From UBA5069 sp963773745 (GTDB lineage Bacteria; Chloroflexota; Anaerolineae; Caldilineales; Caldilineaceae): a DNA stretch of 64,000 bases. A program made the translations under genes and the position numbers. This document shows, piece by piece, positions 46,078-53,992 of this stretch; position 1 is the stretch's first letter, and every line of letters begins with the position of its first letter. The stretch lies in assembly GCA_963773745.1 (NCBI GenBank), contig CAVZCL010000001.1:310001-374000 (forward strand). The letters run 5' to 3'. The notes below the pieces were generated by a model that saw only the letters and a list, made by a program, of their open reading frames with translations, had not been told where the DNA came from and did no database searches.

Positions 46078-47785
46078 GAGCCGCTACACGCAGCGCCGGC
46101 GCGCAACCCCGCTTCACCATTGACTATGGCCCCGAAATGGAAGGCGCAATCGACGAGATTGCATCAAGCCTGCAGCAAAGTGACCCGCGGGCGACTGTGC
46201 TTTCGCCCCGCTGGACAGCTCTGCAACTGCTGGAGGGCGATGCCGGTGTGAGCGCACACGTGGCCGCGCTTGCAGGCGGGGCGCAGATTGTGGCGGACGC
46301 CGCCACACGCGCCGCCGCGCTCAGCGCTGCCGGCGGCGACGACGTGGACATGCTCCTGGCCGACCAGCGCTACGCCTCCATCAACGCGATTGTACGCGAG
46401 GTGGTGCGCCGCCCCGAGGATCAGGGACCCACGCTCTCGCAGCGCATTGACGATATTGTGACCCACCGCTGGCTTGGGCTGCCCATCTTCTTTGCCATAA
46501 TGTATGTGGTCTTCAGGCTGGTTATTGACGTTGCCCAGCCTTTGCTGGCCTGGGCCGACTTTGTCATTACCGGCCCTGTGGCGCACTGGCTCAGTGCCGG
46601 GCTGACGGCGTTGAGCGCGCCGGCGTGGCTGCAGTCGCTGGCGATTGGGGGCGTGCTGGCCGGTGTGGGTGGCGTGCTTGTCTTTGTGCCCGGTTTGGTC
46701 ATTCTCTACTTCTTCCTCGCGCTGCTTGAGGACTCGGGCTACATGTCGCGTGCCGTGTTCGTGATGGACCGCTTCATGCGCGTGATTGGGCTGCACGGCA
46801 AGTCCTTCATCCCCATGATTCTGGGTTTCGGCTGCGCTGTGCCCGCCATCTATGCCACGCGCACCATTGCCGGCCGGCGCGATCGCATCCTCACGGGGCT
46901 GCTTGTGCCGCTCATGTCCTGCTCGGCGCGCCTGCCGGTCTATGTGGTCTTTGGCATGGCGCTCTTTGGCACAAACGCCGGCCTCGTCATCTGGGTGCTC
47001 TATGCGCTGGGAATTGTGGTCGCGATTGTGGCGGGCATGGTGCTCACGCGCACACTGCTCAAGCCGGACGCGACGTCGGCCTTCGTGCTCGAACTGCCGC
47101 CCTACCGCCGCCCCTCGCTCAAGAGCACCCTCATCCACGTAGGCGAGCGCACGGGCGAGTTTCTGCGCAGCGCAGGCAGCGTCATCCTTCTGATGTCGGT
47201 GGTGCTCTGGCTGCTGCTCAACCTGCCGCTGGGCGTGCAGACGCAGCGCGACTCCTACTTTGGACGCGTGAGCGCGACGATTGCGCCCGTCTTTGCGCCA
47301 CTGGGCTTTGGCACATGGGAAGCTACCGGCGCGCTGGTCACCGGCTTTGTGGCCAAGGAGGTTGTGGTGAGCACCCTCTCCACCATCTACGCCGGCGATA
47401 CGCTGAGCACGGTTGACCTCGCCGCTTCGCCCGAGCCGATTCACTTTGGGGAGGATGTGGCGGCGATTGCAACGAGCTTTGGCGGTGCTGTTGCGGATTC
47501 GGGGCGTGCGCTGCTGACGATCATCCCGGGCGTGCGGATGCCGGCCGATGCCGCGCCCCCGACACGCGCCTGAGCGCGCAACTACGCGAAACGTTTACGC
47601 CGCTGGCTGCCTTTGCCTTCCTCGTTTTTGTGCTGCTCTATGTGCCGTGCATTGCCACGCTGGCGGCCATCCGCAGCGAGTACGGCGGGCGCTGGGCGGT
47701 GCTCGCTGCCGTCTACCAAACGGCCACAGCGTGGCTGCTGGCACTGCTCGTCTTTCAGGGCGGGCGGCTGCTTGGCTGGATGTAG
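46074..47785 (+). CDS. feoB: FeoB membrane transporter half, frameshifted near its end
   Basis: About 570 residues: an N-terminal helical spacer (GDI-like), then the Fe2+ permease core with two Gate motifs, LGLPIFFAIMYVVFRLVIDV, GFGCAVPAIYATRTIAGRRD, LMSCSARLPVYVVFG and FVAKEVVVSTLSTIYAGD. The open frame stops at 47573, but the expected C-terminus (LRETFTPLAAFAFLVFVLLY ... IRSEYGGRWAVLAAVYQT) continues in another frame to 47785. A missing C in the ccccc run at about 47552-47556 would restore it. Translation is coupled to the GTPase gene by a 4-bp ATGA overlap. Confidence 0.85.
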
Positions 47786-47795
47786 GAGAAACGAC

Positions 47796-48038
47796 ATGCT
47801 GCGCGAACTGATCAGACTCATTGAGGACACGGAGGGATGCATGAGCATTCCTGAGTTGAGCCGCCAGCTGCACGCTGAGCCATCGGCTGTTGAGGGGATG
47901 ATGCAGACGCTGCGCGATCGTGGCCGCCTTCTCGTGGTGGATGGCGAGGCAACGCCGTGCGAGGCGTGCGGCTCACGCGAGGGCTGCACGCTGGCTTCAC
48001 TGCGCAACCGCAAGTACGTGGTGGCCCCGCGCAACTGA
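47796..48038 (+). CDS. feoC: FeoC-like winged-helix protein
   Basis: 80 residues, start MLRELIRLIEDTEGCMSIPE with ggagaa 7 nt upstream, 10 bp after feoB. A winged-helix (ELSRQLHAEPSAVEGMMQTL) is followed by Cys residues in CEACGSREGC that could hold an Fe-S cluster, as in FeoC, which stabilises FeoB. The last gene of the feo operon. Confidence 0.82.
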   Translation: MLRELIRLIEDTEGCMSIPELSRQLHAEPSAVEGMMQTLRDRGRLLVVDGEATPCEACGSREGCTLASLRNRKYVVAPRN

Positions 48039-48048
48039 AAACGGCTGG

Positions 48049-48125
48049 TACACAGATTTCACAGAAAAAGACAGATAACAACGATGATTTCGTTGTTATC
48101 TGTCTTTTTCTGTGAAATCTGTGTA
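48049..48125. terminator. Perfect 36-bp hairpin between convergent feoC and korB
   Basis: Arms starting tacacagatttcacagaaaa, perfect over 36 bp, 5-nt loop. Placed between convergent genes, so a bidirectional terminator is likely. Its sequence (cacagattt, acagataacaacgatg) relates it to the gtacacagat repeats at 4422 and 13730. Confidence 0.85.
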
Positions 48126-48138
48126 CAGGTTGTTGCGG

Positions 48139-49212
48139 CTAGAGCGATTCCATGATCTTGTGCAGGCTCTCGCGCGCGGGGCGCAGACTTTCGACCGGCA
48201 GCTGCACCAGTGGTGTGTCGACAATGCCGAGCACATCCACAAGGCTGGGCTTCTCCGGCTCAATGTAGAAGATGCCTGTCAGCAGCTTCTGCTGCGTGCG
48301 TGCATCCTCAAGCGTCTTGTAGGCCAGCATCTTGTCCGTGGGGTCGTAATCCTCGCCCAGCTTCTTGAGCACCAGCCACGAGCCGTCGTGCAGGCGCACT
48401 TCGGTCTCGTCGTCATACTCGTCAATCACAATCTCCTCGAAGCTGGGAATGAAATTCAGCTCGTGGATGGGAATCTCGTTTTCCTTGCCAAACGCATAGG
48501 ACTTGGTGCTGTCCTCATGGTTGTTGAAGGTGACGCAGGGGCTGATGACATCAAGCACGGCCAGGCCGCGGTGACGCATGGCCGCTTTGAGCAGCGCTTC
48601 GAGCTGCTTGGCGTCACCGGCGAAGGAGCGCGCCACAAAGGTTGCGTTGGCCGCCAGCGCCTCAATGCAGATGTCGAGCGGCATCAGTTCGTTGGTGCCG
48701 GCATACTTGAGCACCTGGCCGCGGTCGGCCGTGGCGCTGAACTGCCCCTTGGTGAGGCCGTAGACGCCGTTGTTCTCCACAATGTAAACCATGTTTACGT
48801 TGCGGCGCACCATGTGCTTGAACTGGCCAATGCCAATCGAGGCGGTGTCGCCGTCGCCGCTGACGCCGATTGCGTGCAGCGAGCGGTTGGCCATGAGCGC
48901 GCCCGTGGCCACCGAAGGCATGCGCCCGTGGACGCCGTTGAAGCCGTGGCTCTGCCCCAGGAAGTAGGCAGGCGTCTTGCTGCTGCAACCAATGCCGCTG
49001 AACTTGACCACCTGCGACTGCTCCAGCCCCAGGTCCCACGCGGCGTTGATAATGCGAGCACTGATGGAATCGTGGCCGCAGCCGTTGCAGAGGGTGCTGT
49101 TGCCGCCCTTGTACTCCGTCTTTTCCAGCCCAATCAGGTTGAGCTTGGGTGCTGCGGCCGGCCGCGCCTTGGCTGCGCCGGCCGTTTTGTTCCCTTCGAG
49201 ATTGCTGCTCAT
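48139..49212 (-). CDS. korB: 2-oxoacid:ferredoxin oxidoreductase, beta subunit
   Basis: 357 residues. It carries TPP and an Fe-S cluster in the oxidative decarboxylation of a 2-oxoacid (probably 2-oxoglutarate) to acyl-CoA, reducing ferredoxin. Cys ligands are in TLCNGCGHDS and GIGCSSKTP. The TPP motif is GDGDTASIGIGQFKHMVRRN followed by VNMVYIVENN. The start at 49212 is supported by ggagga 8 nt upstream. An Ala-rich N-terminal extension is present. The alpha subunit gene lies 29 bp upstream. Confidence 0.93.
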   Translation of the reverse strand: MSSNLEGNKTAGAAKARPAAAPKLNLIGLEKTEYKGGNSTLCNGCGHDSISARIINAAWDLGLEQSQVVKFSGIGCSSKTPAYFLGQSHGFNGVHGRMPSVATGALMANRSLHAIGVSGDGDTASIGIGQFKHMVRRNVNMVYIVENNGVYGLTKGQFSATADRGQVLKYAGTNELMPLDICIEALAANATFVARSFAGDAKQLEALLKAAMRHRGLAVLDVISPCVTFNNHEDSTKSYAFGKENEIPIHELNFIPSFEEIVIDEYDDETEVRLHDGSWLVLKKLGEDYDPTDKMLAYKTLEDARTQQKLLTGIFYIEPEKPSLVDVLGIVDTPLVQLPVESLRPARESLHKIMESL

Positions 49213-49241
49213 GAGATATTCCTCCGCGTCGTACAGGCGCG

Positions 49242-51062
49242 CTAGTTGTTGATCTGCTCGGTAATCCAGCGGGCGGACAAGGGCAGGCCGTCGCACTTGC
49301 TTGTGCTGATGAGCTTGCCAGCGTGCATTGGCATTTCGCTGCACAGGATGTTGTGCAGCTGCCCGTCGAAGTTGTTTTCGATTACGTAGACAGCGTCGAA
49401 CTTCTCGGTGAAGCTGCGCACCACGTCGTTCATGGGCAGGGCGCGCAGGCGCAGGTAGGAGCTCTCCACGCCCGCCGCGCGCAAGCGGCTGCGTGCTTCT
49501 TCAATCGCGCCGTCGTTGCTGCCCAGGCTGATAATGGCAATGCGTGCGCCTGCCACTTCATCCACCACAGGCGGGGGCACCAGGTCGCGTGCCGTATCGA
49601 ACTTGCGGCGCAGACGGAGCAGATTGTTCTCCCAATCCTCGGGGCGTTCCGAGTAGGTGGCGTAGGGCGTGTGGCCCGTGCCGCGTGTGAAGTAGGCAGC
49701 CGTCGGATAGCGCGTTCCGGGGAGCGTGCGATAGGGCACGCCGTCGCCATCCTCGTCGAGATAGCGCCCCCACTTGCCGCTGCGCGCCTTCAGGTCCTCG
49801 GCGCTCAGCACCTTGCCACGGTCCAGCGGCGCATCGGGATAGTCGAATTCGTCGCTGATCCAGAGGTTCATGCCCAGGTCCAGGTCACTCAGGACGAAAA
49901 TGGGCGTCTGCAGGTGCTCGGCCAGGTCGAAGGCCGTGCCCGCCATTTCGAAGGCTTCCTTGGGCGTAGAGGGGAAGAGCAGCACATGGCGTGTGTCGCC
50001 ATGGCTCAGGTAGTAGGTGGAGAGAATGTCCGTCTGCCCTGTGCGTGTGGGCAAGCCCGTGCTGGGGCCCATGCGCTGGATGTTCCAGAAGACGGAGGGA
50101 ATCTCGGCGAAGTAGCCGAGGCCAATGAACTCGGCCATGAGGCTGATGCCAGGGCCGCTGGTGGCCGTCATGGCGCGTGCGCCTGCCCAGCCGGCGCCAA
50201 GGACCATGCCCGCGGCGGCCAGCTCATCCTCGGCCTGCACAACGGCCACTGTCGACTTGCCCGAGTCGGGGTCCACGCGCAGTTGGGGCGCATAGGTGTT
50301 GATTGCGTCGGCCAGGCTTGACGAAGGCGTAATCGGGTACCAGCCCAGGAAGGTTACGCCATTGTAGAGTGCGCCCAGCCCTGCGGCGGTGTTACCGTCA
50401 ATGAGCACCTTGCCCTCGTTGAAGCCCGTCATGCGCTCACAGCGGTAGGGCTGGTCATTGACGATATTTTCCTGTGCCCAGTTGAAGGCGCGCAGAACCA
50501 TGTCCCAGTTCATATCAATGGGCTTGGTTTTGCCGTTGAAGTTCCAGACAAGTGCTGCCTTCAGCTCGTCCATCTCGATTTCAAGCAGATAGGCCGCCAC
50601 GCCCACATAGATCATGTTGCCCACATACTTCTGCAGGTTGTAGGGCAGGTTGGCGCTCTTGGTGAGATCCTTGACGGGCACTGCGTAATAGTTAACATCC
50701 TTGCGGTGCGCGGCAATGGGCAGCGCATCGTCATAGATGATGATGCCGCCCTCAGCCACGGAGGCCATGTCTTCGGCTACGGTGGCCCCGTTCATGCAAA
50801 TCATCACCTCAACCCTCTCGCGGCGCGCCATAAAGCCTTCGGAGCTGAGACGGATGTTGTACCACGTGGGCAACCCCTGAATGTTGCTGGGGAAGAGATT
50901 CTTGCTGGTAACAGGGATGCCCATTTTGAAGAGCGAACGGATCAGCAGACTATTGCTCGTCTGGCTGCCGGAGCCGTTCACCGTTGCCACATTGATATTG
51001 AAGTCGTTGACCACGCGGGGGCGTTGGGCCACCTCTGGCGATGACTGCACTGCGACGCTCAT
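49242..51062 (-). CDS. korA: 2-oxoacid:ferredoxin oxidoreductase, gamma-alpha fusion subunit
   Basis: 606 residues. The N-terminal gamma domain (NINVATVNGSGSQTSNSLLI, GLPTWYNIRLSSEGFMARRE, MNGATVAEDMASVAEGGIII) is fused to the pyrimidine-binding alpha domain (GWYPITPSSSLADAINTYAP, VVQAEDELAAAGMVLGAGWA, ATSGPGISLMAEFIGLGYFA, RTGQTDILSTYYLSHGD). The two-subunit form is common for 2-oxoglutarate-type enzymes. The substrate cannot be settled by eye. Start ATG with ggagagaag upstream. The regulator gene 51215-51943 precedes it. Confidence 0.93.
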   Translation of the reverse strand: MSVAVQSSPEVAQRPRVVNDFNINVATVNGSGSQTSNSLLIRSLFKMGIPVTSKNLFPSNIQGLPTWYNIRLSSEGFMARRERVEVMICMNGATVAEDMASVAEGGIIIYDDALPIAAHRKDVNYYAVPVKDLTKSANLPYNLQKYVGNMIYVGVAAYLLEIEMDELKAALVWNFNGKTKPIDMNWDMVLRAFNWAQENIVNDQPYRCERMTGFNEGKVLIDGNTAAGLGALYNGVTFLGWYPITPSSSLADAINTYAPQLRVDPDSGKSTVAVVQAEDELAAAGMVLGAGWAGARAMTATSGPGISLMAEFIGLGYFAEIPSVFWNIQRMGPSTGLPTRTGQTDILSTYYLSHGDTRHVLLFPSTPKEAFEMAGTAFDLAEHLQTPIFVLSDLDLGMNLWISDEFDYPDAPLDRGKVLSAEDLKARSGKWGRYLDEDGDGVPYRTLPGTRYPTAAYFTRGTGHTPYATYSERPEDWENNLLRLRRKFDTARDLVPPPVVDEVAGARIAIISLGSNDGAIEEARSRLRAAGVESSYLRLRALPMNDVVRSFTEKFDAVYVIENNFDGQLHNILCSEMPMHAGKLISTSKCDGLPLSARWITEQINN

Positions 51063-51160
51063 CTTCTTCTCTCCATGAACCTCTGAAATATGGGCTCTCT
51101 ACAACAATCGATATTCTAACCTAAACGCATAGAAGTGCTGGTAATATGCTTGCTCCTCTG

Positions 51161-51232
51161 TCAATCACCATGCATCTGTCAATCACCATGCACCTGCCAA
51201 TCACCATGCACCTGTCAATCACCATGCAAAGG
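51161..51232. repeat. 18-bp tandem array (four units) between regulator and korA
   Basis: Units tcaatcaccatgcatctg, tcaatcaccatgcacctg, ccaatcaccatgcacctg, tcaatcaccatgcaaagg. The last unit contains the stop codon of the FadR-type gene (51215-51217). The array sits about 100 bp upstream of korA, so it could be part of the operon's control region or a slippage product of the gene's 3' end. There are no spacers, so it is not a CRISPR. Confidence 0.8.
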
Positions 51233-51943
51233 CGCATCCCCGTTGAGGGGCATGGTTGCGGGCGCATGCGCCTCCATGGCGACACCGCGGCTGGTGAGCA
51301 GCAGCATATGTTCGCGCAGCAGTTGCTTGCCCAGCGCACCATCGCCCGCGACAATGGCCTCCACAATGCGTGTGTGGAACTCCCACACGCTGCGCAGGTA
51401 GCCGTAGTCGGCGTAGGTGTTGAGTTCCACCGCCTCGTAGCCCTCCCAGTACGCCTCGAGCAACCCGAGCACAAAGGGGTTGTTGAGGCGGCGAAAGATG
51501 GCAAGGTGCAGCTCGCGATGCTCCGGATAGGGAATCTGAATGCGCGGCTGGTCGAGCTTCTCCCACGCACGTGCGACCTGCGCACGCAGGTGCGCGTGGT
51601 CTTCGGGCTGCAGCAGCGCGACCGCCTCGTCCCAATAGGCAAGTTCCAGGTGGCTGCGCAGGCTGCTGAACGCGTCAAAATGGCGGCGCTCGGTGGCAAG
51701 CGCAGCCAGCAGGCTGAGGCGAACAGGCGGAAGGAAGTCGTACTCGGTACGAATGATGCCACGGCGCGGGCTGGCCTCAACGAGGCCGAGCATGCGCGCA
51801 ACTTCGAGCTGCTCGCGCAGTTTGCCCACGCTCACGCCCATGCTTCCGCTCAAATCGGCGAGTGAGGGCAGCCTGTCACCGGGCTTGCACTCGTTCTCGA
51901 AGAGATAGCGCAGAAAATGGGAGCCAATGTTGGAGTGCACCAT
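51215..51943 (-). CDS. FadR/GntR-family transcriptional regulator
   Basis: About 242 residues. N-terminal winged helix (FENECKPGDRLPSLADLSGS, MGVSVGKLREQLEVARMLGL, VEASPRRGIIR) and C-terminal FCD helical domain (FDAFSSLRSHLELAYWDEAV, ELHLAIFRRLNNPFVLGLLE, FHTRIVEAIVAGDGALGKQL). His residues in EHRELHLAIF, FHTRIVEAI and LLREHMLLL fit the metal-binding FCD type. The Met at 51943 follows a ggagaa Shine-Dalgarno. It lies directly before korAB on the same strand and has palindromes upstream, suggesting autoregulation and control of korAB. Confidence 0.88.
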   Translation of the reverse strand: MVHSNIGSHFLRYLFENECKPGDRLPSLADLSGSMGVSVGKLREQLEVARMLGLVEASPRRGIIRTEYDFLPPVRLSLLAALATERRHFDAFSSLRSHLELAYWDEAVALLQPEDHAHLRAQVARAWEKLDQPRIQIPYPEHRELHLAIFRRLNNPFVLGLLEAYWEGYEAVELNTYADYGYLRSVWEFHTRIVEAIVAGDGALGKQLLREHMLLLTSRGVAMEAHAPATMPLNGDAPLHGD

Positions 51944-52010
51944 GGTGCAACGCAGTTCTCCGCACAATTAAAGGCGTCAGGTCGGACCAGGAAAAGCGGG
52001 CAAAACAAGG

Positions 52011-52082
52011 CTGCGCATTGTTATTAATGCGCAGCATGTAATCATTGGATCAATCAGATTGATTAAAATATTAGCATGCTAA
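52011..52082. promoter_or_regulatory. Three palindromes upstream of the FadR-type gene
   Basis: In an AT-rich stretch: ctgcgcatt-gttatt-aatgcgcag (52011-52034), atcaatc-a-gattgat (52049-52063) and ttagcatgctaa (52071-52082). All are perfect. They are candidate operators for the regulator or a neighbour. A t-rich -10-like sequence lies among them. Confidence 0.5.
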
Positions 52083-52117
52083 GGTGCTGGATGTCAATTT
52101 CGAGCTGAGTGTGGATT

Positions 52118-52342
52118 AGGGCTTCTCAAAAGTCAGGCTGAGGTGTGGCAAGCGCCAACAGCAACCTCACCCCCGGCCCCTCTCCAGAAAATTCGGAGAG
52201 GGGAGCAAAACAAGTGCGTCACGCCGGAGATGTGACCGATAACGGCGGCGCTGTGCTCCCCTCTCCAATTTTCTGGAGAGGGGCCGGGGGTGAGGTTGCT
52301 GTTGGCGCTTGCCACACCTCAGCCTGACTTTTGAGAAGCCCT
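52118..52342. repeat. Palindromic element (CCCCCGGCCCCTCTCC family, copy 2)
   Basis: Same arms as 7827-8056 (agggcttctcaaaagtcagg, caagcgccaacagcaacctc, acccccggcccctctcc), but the central ~55 bp are the reverse complement of copy 1. The whole element is therefore in the opposite orientation. It separates the FadR-type regulator from the HepT/MntA cluster. Confidence 0.9.
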
Positions 52343-52424
52343 GGAATGTGGATCGAACTTGTTGCGGTCTTCAGCTTGCGATTGAATCGTCTATGTCGTC
52401 CAGTCACTTGATCGCTACACACTG

Positions 52425-52760
52425 TCACTGAGGTAGAGTCCGCCATGGCACATAGAGATCCACCGTCGAAGCAAGAACGTCAGCGCGAATCACTCGATTC
52501 AGCCCGGCCCGAGAAACGAGATCGACTCTCCGGCTAAGAAGGTCGCCCAACTGACGCTGGATACGATTGTACTCAATCAGTCCAATCCGGCCGCTGGGAT
52601 CGAATTCGACCAGCACATCATAGTCGCTATCTTCGCGCAATTCGCCGCGCACGGCCGACCCAGAATGGCCGAGGTAGGTAATGTGGTTGGCCTGGCAGAA
52701 GGTCGCGATCTCCTGCGCGCTCACTGGGAGAAGTTCACTTTGGAACTGAAACGAGCTCAT
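52425..52760 (-). CDS. mntA: MntA-type nucleotidyltransferase antitoxin (second copy)
   Basis: 111 residues, minimal nucleotidyltransferase fold. The GSX10DXD motif is complete (GSAVRGELREDSDYDVLVEF). In studied HepT/MntA systems this protein AMPylates a Tyr on the toxin and so neutralises it. The start codon overlaps the hepT stop (TAATG), meaning translational coupling. N-terminal residues ELLPVSAQEIATFCQANHIT form the first helix. It is clearly related to, but not a recent copy of, the gene at 53098-53412. Confidence 0.88.
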   Translation of the reverse strand: MSSFQFQSELLPVSAQEIATFCQANHITYLGHSGSAVRGELREDSDYDVLVEFDPSGRIGLIEYNRIQRQLGDLLSRRVDLVSRAGLNRVIRADVLASTVDLYVPWRTLPQ

Positions 52761-53114
52761 TACTCCCCCTCATCATTAAGCTCTTCAAGTGCCTGCTCAA
52801 GGTGTCGCTGAATCACAGGTATGTCCCGCACTGAAGTCTCCCAGATAATTGCCCAATTGACGGCAAAGTAGCCGTGCACAATAAAGTTACGCAGCGCGTC
52901 GTGCAGTCGTCCACTCAATCTCCGGATGGCTTGCGCGAAAGTCCGCAGAGACCCAGCCTGCAGCCTCGCCGATGACGATCAGGCGCTGTAGCACCGCCCA
53001 CTTGAGCTCGTCCGTTTGCGCGAACTCGGCAGCGTTCATTACGCGGCCGACATAACGCTCAATATCGTGTGCGGCTTCCAGCATGTCCGCCAAATATCTA
53101 TAGTCGTTGCGCAT
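52760..53114 (-). CDS. hepT: HepT-type HEPN toxin, frameshifted
   Basis: About 117 residues bridged across one shift near 52903: the first frame reads HPEIEWTTARRAA-stop, while deletion of one A gives HPEIEWRLHDALRNFIVHGY followed by FAVNWAIIWETSVRDIPVIQ, the expected HepT ending. The RX4HXY motif (RNFIVHGY) that forms the RNase site and the AMPylated Tyr is in the second frame. So if the shift is real, the toxin is dead; if it is an assembly indel, it is complete. It overlaps both neighbours (17 bp and 1 bp). Confidence 0.75.
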
Positions 53115-53412
53115 ATACCTGCACTGCTGATTCCATAATTTCGCTGCGCAAGAACGGCTTTATGCTGCTGCGGGTACCTAAATCCACTGAACGGCCCAGT
53201 CTCTCTTCAAGTTCGTGCTGTACCCGAATCAAATCGAATAAGGAGGGTGATGCGTTTGGTGCAAAGTCCACAATGAAGTCGTAGTCGCTCTCATCTGTCA
53301 ACTCACCCCGCACGGCGGAACCAAACAGGGCCATCCAAACAACGTTGTGGCGACGACAGATATCTGCAATCTCCTCGTACGAAATGGGTAGTGGCCACAC
53401 TTGCGCTGCCAT
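53098..53412 (-). CDS. mntA: MntA-type nucleotidyltransferase antitoxin (first copy)
   Basis: 104 residues. The start MAAQVWPLPISYEEIADICR is at 53412; the GSX10DXD motif is GSAVRGELTDESDYDFIVDF. C-terminal LGRSVDLGTRSSIKPFLRSE is typical of MntA-type proteins. It ends 17 bp inside hepT and begins 4 bp after the Lnu-like gene. Having MntA genes on both sides of one hepT is unusual. Confidence 0.88.
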   Translation of the reverse strand: MAAQVWPLPISYEEIADICRRHNVVWMALFGSAVRGELTDESDYDFIVDFAPNASPSLFDLIRVQHELEERLGRSVDLGTRSSIKPFLRSEIMESAVQVYAQRL

Positions 53413-53416
53413 GTCG

Positions 53417-53971
53417 TCACCTCTCGTTCCCAAGAGCCGGGTACGATTCAGGATAGGCAATGCCAAAGTGCGCGCAGAGCGCCGCCACATCGGCAATGTC
53501 GTTTTCGTCGGGCGTGTAGGTGGCGTGGAACGCCACAAGCTGCGCCGCCGTAAGGCACTGCACGGGGCGGCCGCCAATTGTGCCCCTGCCGCCGAAGCCG
53601 TCCGCAGGGAAGACGCCCTCATCCACCCCGTAGATGCCGTTGCCTGCATCGTCAAAGACGACGGCGTGGAAGTCGACTTCCTCACCGTATGCGTTGCCCA
53701 TGACGAAGTTGTGGGGCCGGGTGTCGGCACGCGGCAGGTCGACATAGCCGCGCGCCGCAAGCAGGGCGCGCAGGGGCGCAACGTCTGCCTCTCGCAGCAC
53801 AATGTCAACATCCTCATGCAGGCGCGTTTGCCGGCCGAGCAGCGCGTCCACTGCCCAGCCGCCGTCAAGCCAGATTTCGATTCCGTGGCTGTCGAAGAGG
53901 GCCAGCAGCTCCTGCAGAGCCTGCTCCGTCATTTCTCGTATCACTTCGGTCATGCGCTCATCGCTCTGCAC
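53417..53971 (-). CDS. Lnu-like nucleotidyltransferase
   Basis: 184 residues. IEIWLDGGWAVDALLGRQTR followed by LHEDVDIVL matches the lincosamide-nucleotidyltransferase-like group (DGGWAVDALLG and D-x-D motif), and HNFVMGNAYGEEVDFHAVVF follows. Many chromosomal members have no shown resistance function. Here it is the first gene of a run of nucleotidyltransferase-fold genes with hepT, so a link to the toxin system is conceivable, but antibiotic modification is equally possible. It ends 4 bp before the next start. Confidence 0.75.
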   Translation of the reverse strand: MQSDERMTEVIREMTEQALQELLALFDSHGIEIWLDGGWAVDALLGRQTRLHEDVDIVLREADVAPLRALLAARGYVDLPRADTRPHNFVMGNAYGEEVDFHAVVFDDAGNGIYGVDEGVFPADGFGGRGTIGGRPVQCLTAAQLVAFHATYTPDENDIADVAALCAHFGIAYPESYPALGNER

Positions 53972-53992
53972 GTTTCAAGAAGATGCCAATCG

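Noticed and set aside
48112..50321. Long plus-strand open frames across korAB
   Set aside because: Shadows of korB and korA, both of which carry complete family motifs on the minus strand.
51161..51232. CRISPR-like array
   Set aside because: Repeats are directly adjacent with no spacers and there are only four; no cas gene is present.
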